Notes: generated from the letters alone by a model not told the origin. DNA of 33,721 nt from Micrococcaceae bacterium UBA3381 (GCA_002358975.1 DEPX01000184.1:1-33721), one strand, 5' to 3'. Counted from the stretch's first letter, positions 1-7,675 are shown. Numbers and translations are program-made.

Positions 1-195
<195 letters not shown>

Positions 196-473
196 CATGA
201 TGTGGTGTGTGCTGGGCCAGCAAAGGGGCCCGGGAGTCGCAATATGTTTTGAGTGTGACACAGGTCAGTGTTGCAAGCGTCCACTGTTGATGTGATGTGT
301 TCGTGTTCCACTATACGGTTATCGGAACAACACCCACCCTGAAGGGGTTTGTCCTCTTATTGGTGTGGGTGGAGACAAATATGGCATAAGTCCAGAGTGT
401 GTGCTGGTCACTGGTAGTGGCCTGGTGTATATGGTTTACCCGCTGGCCTGTGATGGTTGGTTTGGGTGCTAGT
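196..473 (+). other. 23S-5S intergenic spacer
   Basis: This is a transcribed spacer between the 23S and 5S genes, about 278 nt long. I see no tRNA and no credible ORF in it. It contains the palindrome TGCTGGGCCAGCA at 210-222 and a GT-rich stretch at about 390-430. These could fold into the processing stalks of the two rRNAs, but the 5' partner for 23S is outside the window, so this cannot be tested here. Confidence 0.6.
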
Positions 474-593
474 GTTACGGTGGTTATAGCGTGGGGGAAA
501 CGCCCGGTCCCATTCCGAACCCGGAAGCTAAGACTCACAGCGCCGATGGTACTGCAACCGGGAGGTTGTGGGAGAGTAGGACACTGCCGGACT
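474..593 (+). rRNA. rrf: 5S ribosomal RNA
   Basis: The gene is about 120 nt long and matches the actinobacterial 5S pattern. Conserved stretches are AACGCCCGGTCCCATTCCGA near position 500, then GAACCCGGAAGCTAAG, then GCGCCGATGGTACTGC and GGGAGAGTAGGACACTGCC near the 3' end. The 5' GTTACGGTGG and the 3' CACTGCCGGAC can pair, with wobble pairs, to form the terminal helix. The ends are set from that helix and may be off by one or two bases. Confidence 0.95.
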
Positions 594-603
594 TTGTTTA
601 TGA

Positions 604-669
604 GGGTGGGATCCCTGGTTGAGTGGCCCGTGTTGCGGGTACTGGCCGGGGGTCCCACCCCTTTTTTTT
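604..669 (+). terminator. Rho-independent terminator of the rRNA operon
   Basis: A long stem pairs GGGTGGGATCCCTGG (604-618) with CCGGGGGTCCCACCC (646-660), with two G-U pairs. A smaller hairpin (CCCG...CGGG) lies inside the loop. The stem is followed directly by a run of eight T (662-669). This is a typical strong terminator just after the 5S gene. Confidence 0.9.
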
Positions 670-765
670 ACCCCAACCCCAAAACCAGACAATTATAAAT
701 TGCGCTACCACGTGCAGTGGGGAACCGTCCATTCGCTTGAAAGTTTTGCCACACCTGGGCTGTGA

Positions 766-1110
766 TCATTTGCGCAAAACAGTCAGGGTAAAAACGCTAT
801 TCTGGTCGGCTGTGACAGAATGTTTTTCCGGTGGTATAGGCAAAAGATTGCCTGTCGAAATTTGCCACTGACGATTGTCACCATGTATGGTTACCTGCCC
901 TTCTAATACGTGTATAAAAGCTTCAGCTGGACTGTCGTGCTCCGTCATTTCAGCCCCGGCAACTATAGCCACCATCGTTTGGCGTAAGCCGTCGCCTCTA
1001 TACAGCGTGCTGCCTGCTCTCTTGGCCGGTGCATCATGGGCCTCCTGTTTCAAACGATCCTGTTCGGCACTGAAGTCAACGATTTTTAACTCTTCGGGTG
1101 GGTGAGACAT
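766..1110 (-). CDS. Cupin domain protein
   Basis: This encodes a 114-aa single-domain cupin of unknown substrate. Cupin motif 1 is visible as GAEMTEHDSPAEAFIHVLEG and motif 2 as GNLLPIPPEKHSV, with the His and Glu residues expected to bind a metal. Such small stand-alone cupins are usually metal-dependent enzymes or sensors. I cannot name the reaction. The start is ATG at 1110, because a GGAAAGG ribosome binding site lies 6 nt upstream. A 21-codon in-frame extension further upstream has no such site. The gene is divergent from the aminotransferase across a 271-bp gap, and its 3' end faces the rRNA terminator. Family call good, function unknown. Confidence 0.85.
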   Translation of the reverse strand: MSHPPEELKIVDFSAEQDRLKQEAHDAPAKRAGSTLYRGDGLRQTMVAIVAGAEMTEHDSPAEAFIHVLEGQVTIHGDNRQWQISTGNLLPIPPEKHSVTADQNSVFTLTVLRK

Positions 1111-1277
1111 GCTTGCCTTTCCACGAATACTCACTATGTCATATTTGGCCTCAGATGGCTGTTGGCTCGCCACTCTACCTGAGGACCGTTGGTCAGGGGA
1201 GAATTACGGTATTGGTTCCTTCGATCGTCCTAGTCGGCCTGTTATTCGCTAGCGGGTTCTGCCACCCAGCATCCTCA

Positions 1278-1305
1278 TTAGCTTAGGTGGGAGAGGGAAT
1301 ATAAT
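1278..1305 (+). promoter_or_regulatory. Candidate promoter of the aminotransferase gene
   Basis: A perfect TATAAT -10 box sits at 1300-1305 in an AT-rich stretch of the divergent gap. The -35 region (about 1278-1283, TTAGCT) is poor. Transcription from here would give a leader of about 70 nt. A second, closer -10-like TAGACT at 1368-1373 lies 8 nt before the chosen ATG and would give a leaderless message, so two start sites are possible. Confidence 0.4.
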
Positions 1306-1381
1306 ACTTTACGAGCATATCCGCTGGTAATAATCTGCCGACTATATCGTGTGTGCCCGGTTATGTTTAGACTGTGGGACT

Positions 1382-2497
1382 ATGACAGATAATTCAGTAT
1401 TCGCAAGTCCAATTGTAGGCCGTCAACTGTTTGGGCCTGGCCCATGTAATCCGTACCCGGAGGCCCAGTTGGCTCTGAGCCTTCCGTTATTAGGACACCT
1501 GGATCCTGCGTTTATCGCTGCTATGGACTCCACCAACGACATGTTACGAACAGTTTGGGGAACTCAGAATCAGCGGACACTTCCTTTATCTGCCACGGGC
1601 TCGGCAGGAATGGAAGCTGCATTCGTTAACACCGTTCATCCAGGTGACGTCGTTGTGGTGGCAGTCAACGGTCTTTTCGGAGAACGAATGGCAGAGGTTG
1701 CCTCCCGACATGGTGCGGAGGTCGTCGTCGTAGAACACGAGTATGGTACCCCTGTGGATGTCGAGAGAGTCATCACAGCTCATCCCAATCCTAATATTAT
1801 TGCTGCTGTACACGCTGAAACATCGACAGGAGTTGTTTCGGATATTAAGGCATTGGGCGAAAATAAGGGTGACGCACTGTTGTTGGCAGACTGTGTGACT
1901 TCTATTGGTGGTATGGAGATTAACCTTGATGACTGGGGCGTAGATATAGCGTATGCCGGTTCTCAGAAATGCCTTGGAGTTGCTCCGGGGCTCGCTCCAT
2001 TTACCATCTCGGATCGCGCATTTGAACGTCGTGTAGAAACGCCTTCTAGCTGGTATCTTGATCTCGGCTTATTAGGCGGTTATGCTTCGGGAGAGCCCGG
2101 GGGCAAGCGCACATACCATCACACCGCGCCCACCGGCATGGTTGTGTCACTGCAAGCTGGCCTACAACGCATTCTGACTGAGGGCCTTGACCAGGTTTAT
2201 GCACGCCACAAGGCAACAGGCACGGCTGTCCAGCAAGGACTGGAAGATATGGGCCTGAAACTCTTTGCTCAAGAAGGGGCACGGTTACCTCAGCTAACCA
2301 CAGTTGAGGTTCCAGAGGGAGTAGATTCTGGCGCGGTTCGAAATTACTTATTAGAAAAATACAATCTCGAAATCGGTGCAGGCACGGGAGAATTCGCGTC
2401 GAAAATCTGGCGTATCGGTATGATGGGCCACAACGCTACCGAAGCGAATGCCAATCTAGTCCTTGCTGCGTTGAAGGACGCTATCGACAACGCATAA
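1382..2497 (+). CDS. Class V aminotransferase, serine/alanine-glyoxylate type
   Basis: This 371-aa PLP enzyme belongs to the alanine-glyoxylate / serine-glyoxylate (serine-pyruvate) aminotransferase family. It would transfer an amino group from serine or alanine to glyoxylate or pyruvate in the cytosol. The phosphate-binding ATGSAG is at residues 71-76 and the HAETSTG motif at about 144-150. The Asp that contacts the pyridine ring is D170, in LLLADCVTSIGG, and the Schiff-base lysine is K196, in AGSQKCLG. Length is normal for the family. ATG 1382 is preferred because homologues begin shortly before the xGPGPxNPYP stretch; an upstream GTG at 1349 would add 11 residues of doubtful sequence. There is no strong Shine-Dalgarno before 1382. 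The true amino donor cannot be read from sequence. Confidence 0.88.
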   Translation: MTDNSVFASPIVGRQLFGPGPCNPYPEAQLALSLPLLGHLDPAFIAAMDSTNDMLRTVWGTQNQRTLPLSATGSAGMEAAFVNTVHPGDVVVVAVNGLFGERMAEVASRHGAEVVVVEHEYGTPVDVERVITAHPNPNIIAAVHAETSTGVVSDIKALGENKGDALLLADCVTSIGGMEINLDDWGVDIAYAGSQKCLGVAPGLAPFTISDRAFERRVETPSSWYLDLGLLGGYASGEPGGKRTYHHTAPTGMVVSLQAGLQRILTEGLDQVYARHKATGTAVQQGLEDMGLKLFAQEGARLPQLTTVEVPEGVDSGAVRNYLLEKYNLEIGAGTGEFASKIWRIGMMGHNATEANANLVLAALKDAIDNA

Positions 2498-2510
2498 GTG
2501 ATCAATAGCT

Positions 2511-2550
2511 AAGTAAGGGTTAGGCCCACCCGCGGGACTAACCCTTACTT
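2511..2550. terminator. Shared bidirectional terminator hairpin
   Basis: There is a perfect 13-bp inverted repeat, AAGTAAGGGTTAG (2511-2523) and CTAACCCTTACTT (2538-2550), with a 14-nt loop. It lies between the convergent aminotransferase and malic enzyme genes. The T-tract is weak on both sides, but the stem is long and correctly placed to end both transcripts. Confidence 0.75.
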
Positions 2551-2563
2551 TACTTATAGGAAA

Positions 2564-3997
2564 CTAGAAATCGATATCGTCTGAATTGGCAGCAGTCAGT
2601 TCAGACGTTGTCTCGCTTTGTTGGGCAACGTCAACAACCGCTTGAGCAACCGCTCCTGAGACGCTGGTATTGAATACTGACGGGATGACATAGCTTGGAT
2701 TGAGCTCATCATCTGCAATCGATCTAGCAATAGCATCAGCGGCTGCAACAAGCATATCTTCGGTAATATCTGATGCACCAGCATCGAGAAGACCTCTAAA
2801 GAAGCCGGGGAAAGCCAGGACGTTGTTAATCTGATTAGGAAAATCGGATCTGCCGGTGGCAATAACGGCTGCATGCTGGGAAGCATCGGTAGGTAGAATT
2901 TCTGGATCCGGATTTGCCATAGCAAATACAATCGCGTTGTCGTTCATCGTGGCAATGTCGGCTCCATCCAGAAGGTTTGGCGCTGATACACCAATAAACA
3001 CATCCGCATCTACCAACGCCTCTTTCAGCGTGCCGGAAAACCCCTCAGTATTGGTATTGTCGGCTAACCACTGACGATGTGCATCGCGCTGAGTAGTATT
3101 TGGTTCCAACACCCCATCACGCCCGGCAGCCATGATGTGTTGTGCACCCGAAGCCTTTAACAATCGGATGATGGCATGCCCTGCAGCGCCAACCCCAGAT
3201 ACAACAATGCGAACATCTTGCAACGACTTTCCCACGACTTTCAACGCATTATTTAAAGCAGCTTGTGTGACGATGGCCGTACCATGCTGGTCGTCATGAA
3301 AAACTGGGATGTCGAGTTCATCGCGTAGGCGGGCCTCAATTTCAAAACAGCGTGGTGCCGAAATATCTTCAAGGTTGATACCGCCATAGGCCGGAGCAAT
3401 GGCTTTGATAACCCGGATGAGCTCTTCTGTATCAGTGGTACCTAATGCCACAGGCCAAGCATCCACATTGGCAAATTGTTTGAATAAAACGGCCTTACCT
3501 TCCATTACCGGCATAGAAGCTTCGGGACCAATATCTCCCAGGCCTAAGACAGCGGTACCATCTGTGACTACAGCAATGGTATTGCGCTTAATAGTTAACT
3601 CTCTGGCCCGGTTCACATCTTTAGCAATAGCGGTGCATACTCGTGCCACTCCAGGCGTGTAGGCACGCGATAAATCATCCCGGTTACGCACATTGACTTT
3701 AGACGTAGTCTGTAATTTGCCGCCCTGGTGCATATGAAATGTCCGGTCCGATAAGTTAAGGACTTCAAAACCGCTAACGCCATTAATCGCGTCCTTTACC
3801 TTTCGGCTATGTACTTTCCCTTGGGTATTACAAGTCAGATTTATAATGTTGCTTTCGTGACTAGCATCCGCAATGTCCAGTGCCGTAATGGCTGCACCGG
3901 CCTCCGCAACGACAGCGGTCAAATCACTTGTAGCGGTGAAAGTTGCTGGGGCCTGAACTTTAACAATGATCGAATACCCGGGGCTTGGTGTTGCCAT
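2564..3997 (-). CDS. NAD-dependent malic enzyme with N-terminal ACT domain
   Basis: This 477-aa enzyme would oxidatively decarboxylate malate to pyruvate. Residues 1-85 look like an ACT domain, a regulatory fold known from actinobacterial malic enzymes. The catalytic part follows. The SRAYTPGVA motif holds Tyr113 and MEGKAVLFK holds Lys168. Metal ligands are E210-D211 in GGINLEDISAP and D235-D236 in FHDDQHGTA. A dinucleotide-binding VSGVGAAGHA starts at about residue 267. The start is ATG 3997, with an AAGGAG site about 11 nt upstream; a longer reading to 4120 adds 41 unlikely residues. NAD versus NADP preference is inferred from the family. Together with pyruvate carboxylase at 23157 it would set pyruvate/C4-acid exchange, with the ACT domain as a possible effector site. 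Confidence 0.9.
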   Translation of the reverse strand: MATPSPGYSIIVKVQAPATFTATSDLTAVVAEAGAAITALDIADASHESNIINLTCNTQGKVHSRKVKDAINGVSGFEVLNLSDRTFHMHQGGKLQTTSKVNVRNRDDLSRAYTPGVARVCTAIAKDVNRARELTIKRNTIAVVTDGTAVLGLGDIGPEASMPVMEGKAVLFKQFANVDAWPVALGTTDTEELIRVIKAIAPAYGGINLEDISAPRCFEIEARLRDELDIPVFHDDQHGTAIVTQAALNNALKVVGKSLQDVRIVVSGVGAAGHAIIRLLKASGAQHIMAAGRDGVLEPNTTQRDAHRQWLADNTNTEGFSGTLKEALVDADVFIGVSAPNLLDGADIATMNDNAIVFAMANPDPEILPTDASQHAAVIATGRSDFPNQINNVLAFPGFFRGLLDAGASDITEDMLVAAADAIARSIADDELNPSYVIPSVFNTSVSGAVAQAVVDVAQQSETTSELTAANSDDIDF

Positions 3998-4429
3998 GTT
4001 TGTTTGAACTCCTTGGCAAAATAAGAAACAGCCACATAAGTTGGCTTGCGTCTCGCGATGAATGAATGAGCGGCTCGTGTGCGCTACCTGGTGATCATGG
4101 GGTATATGACGACAGTACATGCAGCAGCACTGGCCTGGTAAGGCTCAAAGGCCACATGATTTTGGAGACGCTAGATTACCATGCTCTTGGCAAGCTGTTT
4201 CGATGATGGCACCATGTTGCGTGGGATTGAGACGATTTTCTAAAAACCCTGGCGCTTTCGCGGTCAAATGCGTTACAGTGGAATCTTATCGATGCTCCGA
4301 TGATGCAGCATAAGAATCTGCTATCTGCAGATTCGTTCCTTCTCCCGCTGCCACCCTTGGCGGGTTCTCATAGAACGCCAACATTTCCTCTGCACGTATT
4401 GTGCCCCTGAAGTCTTTGAGGAGAACACC
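3998..4429. other. Non-coding gap between malic enzyme and a small gene
   Basis: This is 432 nt without a supportable ORF on either strand. It must hold the promoter of the malic enzyme (-) and of the small + strand gene at 4430. I could not assign either promoter with confidence. A 6-bp repeat (TGGCCT / AGGCCA, about 4130-4155) and the three hairpins at 4314-4376 are the only structures I see. I recognise no known riboswitch class. Confidence 0.5.
4314..4376 (+). promoter_or_regulatory. Three consecutive hairpins in the leader of the small gene
   Basis: Three short inverted repeats lie end to end. GAATCTGC (4314-4321) pairs with GCAGATTC (4327-4334). CCCGC (4344-4348) pairs with GCGGG (4360-4364). 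GTTCT (4364-4368) pairs with AGAAC (4372-4376). They end 41 nt before the ribosome binding site of the 58-codon gene. The last two share one base, so they may be alternative folds. No T-tract follows. A regulatory leader is possible, but this is inference. Confidence 0.35.
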
Positions 4430-4606
4430 ATGACTTCTGTATCCAGAAATTTTACACATCCCACCAATATAGCTAATAACATCCCGCAGGCTCTCGACAA
4501 CTTCCCCGTCGGTGGCGCAGATCCGGACTTCGTAGTAGTGAAAGCCATTAAACCTGCAATTTGTGCTGTTCCCTTTCTCGGACGTATGTTCCGTCGTTGC
4601 CAGTAG
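4430..4606 (+). CDS. Small protein of unknown function (58 aa)
   Basis: I do not recognise this 58-codon gene. It starts at ATG 4430 behind an excellent ribosome binding site, GAGGAGA at 4418-4424, with 5-6 nt spacing, and ends at TAG 4606. The product begins MTSVSRNFTH, has a central PVGGADPDF, and ends in a hydrophobic stretch (VVVKAIKPAICAVPFLG) followed by a basic end (RMFRRCQ). There are two cysteines. The hydrophobic part is broken by charged residues and prolines, so a true membrane helix is doubtful; a surface-associated helix is possible. A structured leader precedes it and a nested inverted repeat follows. An antisense ORF at 4321-4548 covers part of it but has only a weak start site. 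Confidence 0.6.
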   Translation: MTSVSRNFTHPTNIANNIPQALDNFPVGGADPDFVVVKAIKPAICAVPFLGRMFRRCQ

Positions 4607-4653
4607 CCGCTACACTAAGCTAGCTCAAGAGCTAAAAAGGTCACTAAGCGGCT
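4605..4653 (+). repeat. Nested inverted repeat after the small gene
   Basis: An outer 7-bp repeat, AGCCGCT (4605-4611) and AGCGGCT (4647-4653), encloses a tight inner hairpin, TAGCTC-AA-GAGCTA (4621-4634). It overlaps the stop codon of the 58-codon gene and is followed by no T-tract. It could be a weak terminator, an mRNA 3' end or a regulatory fold for the downstream operon. Confidence 0.35.
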
Positions 4654-4749
4654 GATAAAGGCCGGGAGCAAGGTAGAATAGAGGGCAGTGTAGTTGACGG
4701 CCTGTTCGCTGCGTAGCAGGCAAACCATTGACCCAAGGACATATTAGCT

Positions 4750-5790
4750 TTGACCGATACTAACGGAAACCACTCGAAGAACCGCGACGACTCATCTCAT
4801 CGTGATCGTGATGATGGCCGTGCACGTGCAGGCCGTAACCATGACCGAAGTGGTTCCAAGTCTCGACGTGGTCAAGATCGGCACGGTTACAAGAAAGGTC
4901 ACCAGGGACGCAATAATCGCGGTCGCACTGGCTCTGTCGAAGGTCGTGCCGATACGCGTGAGTTTAATGATCCTCAGAAGCCCAAGCATAATCCTGCTGA
5001 TCTGCGTTCCTCCAATCGTCCTAGTCGCGGAAGGTCGCCGAATATTGACGACGATGTTACCGGTCGAGAATTAGATAAGAGTGTGCAGCGTGAGCTTGGA
5101 TCACTTGACGAACAAAATCGTGTCTGGGTCCAAAAACACCTTGTGATGGCGAGCCGCCTGATCGATGAGGACCCGGAATTAGCTTTTGAACATGCTTTGG
5201 CTGCCTCTCGACGCGGCGGGCGACTCGGTGTGGTGCGCGAAGCTGCTGGAATGACCGCGTACGCAGCGGGTAAGTTTTCAGAGGCATTGCGTGAATTTCG
5301 TACATACCGTCGCATATCAGGCGATAATGCGCACTTACCTGAAATGGTAGACGCGGAACGTGCACTTGGACGGTCCGATAAAGCTCTAGATCTTGTAGCC
5401 GAAGCACAAGTGGACAAGCTACCAGTGATCTCACGTGTTGAGCTAGCTATGGTAGTAGCTGACATTCACCTCGAGAATGGGGACGCCGAAGCAGCGGTGA
5501 AAGTGTTGAAAATTCCCCAGCTGAATCCACGCCGGGGCTTTTCCTATTCACCACGCCTATTCCGAGCCTACGCCCAAGCCCTCGATGCCGCAGGTAAGAG
5601 TGCCGAAGCGCGCAAATGGACAAACTTGGCGGCTCGTGCTGAACAAGCTCTAGGAATTACTGTAGAGCCAGATCCAGAAATTATTGACCTGGGTGACGAT
5701 ACTGATCCAGAGCGTCCCGCTCGCGCCCGTGACGTGGTACCGCCGGAAGAACCTGATCAACAGACCGTGGCGCAAGGTGGCGACGAATAG
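4750..5790 (+). CDS. TPR-like protein with basic low-complexity N-terminus
   Basis: This 346-aa protein corresponds by position and build to the conserved actinobacterial protein upstream of the HAD phosphatase and tlyA (Rv1691-like). Residues 1 to about 95 are a disordered tail very rich in Arg, Asp, His, Gly, Asn and Ser, with repeated RGG/RDD-like patches. Residues about 110-310 are helical with TPR-like spacing, for example EDPELAFEHALAASRRGGRL and AAGKFSEALREFRTYRR. The C-terminus is acidic and proline-rich. The start is TTG 4750, with AAGGAC about 11 nt upstream. The stop lies 3 nt before the next gene, so it heads a four-gene unit ending in tlyA. A role in RNA or ribosome binding is only a guess from the basic tail and the neighbours. 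Confidence 0.85.
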   Translation: MTDTNGNHSKNRDDSSHRDRDDGRARAGRNHDRSGSKSRRGQDRHGYKKGHQGRNNRGRTGSVEGRADTREFNDPQKPKHNPADLRSSNRPSRGRSPNIDDDVTGRELDKSVQRELGSLDEQNRVWVQKHLVMASRLIDEDPELAFEHALAASRRGGRLGVVREAAGMTAYAAGKFSEALREFRTYRRISGDNAHLPEMVDAERALGRSDKALDLVAEAQVDKLPVISRVELAMVVADIHLENGDAEAAVKVLKIPQLNPRRGFSYSPRLFRAYAQALDAAGKSAEARKWTNLAARAEQALGITVEPDPEIIDLGDDTDPERPARARDVVPPEEPDQQTVAQGGDE

Positions 5791-5793
5791 GGC

Positions 5794-6627
5794 GTGGCTA
5801 CATTCTTTGCTGATTATGATGGTGTCCTGTGCGATCTCGACGGGGTAGTATATGCCGGTTCGCAGCCCATCGATGCCGCTATCTCGACGCTCAACACGCT
5901 GATGGCTCAAGGTGTGCCGGTCGCCTTTATCACTAATAACGCATCGAAATCTGCCAAGGACGTCGCCGAGCGGCTAGGTTCGATGGGTCTTAATGCGAAC
6001 CCCGAACATGTCATGACTTCGGCTCAGGCAGTCGTTGAATTGCTTAGGGTTAAATACGACCGTCATGCCGGTCCGGTGCTCGTGACAGGATCTAGGCAAC
6101 TGAACAAACAAGTGCAAGCTGCTGGGTTTACTGTAACTGCAACTGCGGCAGATCGTCCCCAAGTTGTTGTGCAAGGCTTTAACCCCCAATTGCAATGGGA
6201 CGACCTGGCACAAGCCAGTTTTGCCATCCAAAATGGTGCAGGATGGCTCGCCTCAAACCTCGACCTGACCATACCACTGGCCGGAGGTATCGCACCGGGT
6301 AACGGCTCCATGGTTCAGGCGGTCGGTCAGGCGACCGGAACCCGACCGGAAGTTGCGGCCGGAAAACCCGCCCCGGTGATGTTCCAAACGATGGCCGATT
6401 TTTTTGCGATGCAACACCCGCTGGTAGTTGGGGATCGTTTAGATACGGACATCCTAGGTGCAAGTAATGCCGGATATCATGCTGCGCTTGTAGAAACCGG
6501 AATTCACAGCAGATCTGATGTTTCGGAATTTCATGAACTAGTGACTCCTGAATGGGTACTACCTAATCTGGGAGTACTATTAGATGAACCACTAGATGCC
6601 TATCGAGGTCGAGATGAGCCATTTTGA
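5794..6627 (+). CDS. HAD-superfamily phosphatase (NagD/phosphoglycolate type)
   Basis: This 277-aa cytosolic phosphatase belongs to HAD subfamily IIA. Motif I is CDLDGVVYAG, with D14 and D16 as nucleophile and general acid. Motif II is FITNNAS. The motif III lysine is in AAGKPAP, and motif IV is VVGDRLDTDILGA. The cap domain lies between motifs II and III, as in NagD and PNPase-type enzymes. The start is GTG 5794, 3 nt after the TPR gene, and its 3' end overlaps the next small gene by 14 nt. It corresponds in position to Rv1692, which is known as a glycerol-3-phosphate phosphatase in Mycobacterium tuberculosis. Whether this protein has the same substrate is inference. Confidence 0.88.
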   Translation: MATFFADYDGVLCDLDGVVYAGSQPIDAAISTLNTLMAQGVPVAFITNNASKSAKDVAERLGSMGLNANPEHVMTSAQAVVELLRVKYDRHAGPVLVTGSRQLNKQVQAAGFTVTATAADRPQVVVQGFNPQLQWDDLAQASFAIQNGAGWLASNLDLTIPLAGGIAPGNGSMVQAVGQATGTRPEVAAGKPAPVMFQTMADFFAMQHPLVVGDRLDTDILGASNAGYHAALVETGIHSRSDVSEFHELVTPEWVLPNLGVLLDEPLDAYRGRDEPF

Positions 6628-6769
6628 CCTCCGCGTCGACCAAATTCTTGCCCGGCTCGATGATGTAGATAGCTTGCGTCCGAACGATGAGCTAGCGGCC
6701 TACGAAGGCGTGCTTGAAGACCTCACGGAACTACTCAACGCCCCTGACGAATATGGCCCGGGGGAGTGA
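6614..6769 (+). CDS. Small conserved-position protein between HAD phosphatase and TlyA (51 aa)
   Basis: This 51-codon gene starts at ATG 6614, overlaps the HAD gene by 14 nt and stops 3 nt before tlyA. The product is MSHFDLRVDQ..., acidic and probably two helices, with an ILARLDDVDS segment and an EDLTELLNAP segment. A small gene occurs at the same place in other actinobacteria (Rv1693-like), which supports it as real. I know of no established function. The tlyA ribosome binding site lies across its stop codon, so its translation probably feeds into tlyA. Its length and acidic helices would fit a partner of one of the neighbouring proteins, but nothing in the sequence proves it. Confidence 0.7.
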   Translation: MSHFDLRVDQILARLDDVDSLRPNDELAAYEGVLEDLTELLNAPDEYGPGE

Positions 6770-6772
6770 GGA

Positions 6773-7576
6773 ATGAAACGCTTGGATCAGATTCTGGTGA
6801 CTCGCGGCCTGGTGGCTTCACGTACGGTTGCTGCCCGCCACATCCAGGCCGGTAACGTACTGGTCAACGACAGGCTTGTTACAAAACCCGCTGCTAAAAT
6901 TGCAATAGACGATCTCATACAGCTCAAGGTTTCTGGCCCGCAGTACGCTTCACGTGCCGGACATAAATTGGCCGGAGCTCTGGAATATTTCGACGCCATT
7001 GATGTAGCCGGTAGGCGATGCTTGGATGCAGGAGCATCAACCGGAGGATTCACTGACGTATTACTTCAACGTGGCGCAAAGTACGTGGTTGCGGTGGACG
7101 TAGGTCACGACCAGATCGTCCCGAGCCTTCGAACCGACCCACGAGTTGAGGTCCATGAAGGCCTCAATATACGTCACCTTCGGCTGTCAGATATCGGCGA
7201 CCCGGTAGAGATTGTTGTGTCAGATTTGTCGTTTATCTCTCTGAGGCTTGTGCTTGCCCCTTTAACTCGTGTCTGCACGGGTAACTCGCAACTAATTTTA
7301 ATGATAAAACCTCAATTTGAAGTTGGGCGTGAGCGGCTATCCAAGACCGGGGTAGTCACAGACCCTCAACAACGTCAAGAGGCGGTCAGAAACGTTATCC
7401 AAACAGCCATGGATGAGGGTCTGGTGCCCAGAGGCGTGGCAGCCAGCCCGTTACCGGGCCAAGACGGCAATAAAGAATTCTTCTTCTGGGCTACGCATAA
7501 TATGGCAGAGGCCCACTCAGACAGCTTCGATATTGACCAATGGTTGGCAACTCAGTATGTGCAGTGGTCTGATTAG
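6773..7576 (+). CDS. tlyA: TlyA-family rRNA 2'-O-methyltransferase
   Basis: This 267-aa enzyme has an N-terminal S4 RNA-binding domain (about residues 1-60, RLDQILVTRGLVASRTVAAR) and an FtsJ/RrmJ-type methyltransferase domain. The SAM site is CLDAGASTGGFTDVLLQRGA. The catalytic Asp is in VVSDLSFISLR and the catalytic Lys in LMIKPQFEVGRE. TlyA methylates 16S C1409 and 23S C1920 (E. coli numbering), and its loss gives capreomycin resistance in mycobacteria. GAGTGAGGA just before ATG 6773 is a good ribosome binding site. The gene closes the unit that starts at 4750. Length is normal for the family. Confidence 0.93.
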   Translation: MKRLDQILVTRGLVASRTVAARHIQAGNVLVNDRLVTKPAAKIAIDDLIQLKVSGPQYASRAGHKLAGALEYFDAIDVAGRRCLDAGASTGGFTDVLLQRGAKYVVAVDVGHDQIVPSLRTDPRVEVHEGLNIRHLRLSDIGDPVEIVVSDLSFISLRLVLAPLTRVCTGNSQLILMIKPQFEVGRERLSKTGVVTDPQQRQEAVRNVIQTAMDEGLVPRGVAASPLPGQDGNKEFFFWATHNMAEAHSDSFDIDQWLATQYVQWSD

Positions 7577-7675
7577 CTGACCCTTCAGTTATGCACAGCG
7601 CTGCCGATATAGTAACAAAATCTGAGAAACCAACTAGATTGGTCTGTTAGACAAACGTATAAGTGAAGGAGATCG

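Noticed and set aside
311..658. Antisense ORF of 115 codons over the 5S rRNA.
   Set aside because: It runs opposite to the 5S gene and its terminator, which explain the sequence fully. No ribosome binding site or protein family is visible.
4321..4548. Minus-strand ORF of 75 codons opposite the small gene.
   Set aside because: Its start site is weak and its product shows no family features, while the + strand ORF at 4430 has an excellent ribosome binding site.
4974..5465. Minus-strand ORF of 163 codons inside the TPR gene.
   Set aside because: The composition is Ser/Arg/Ala-rich, typical of an antisense frame of a charged gene. The + strand frame has a good start and fits the operon.
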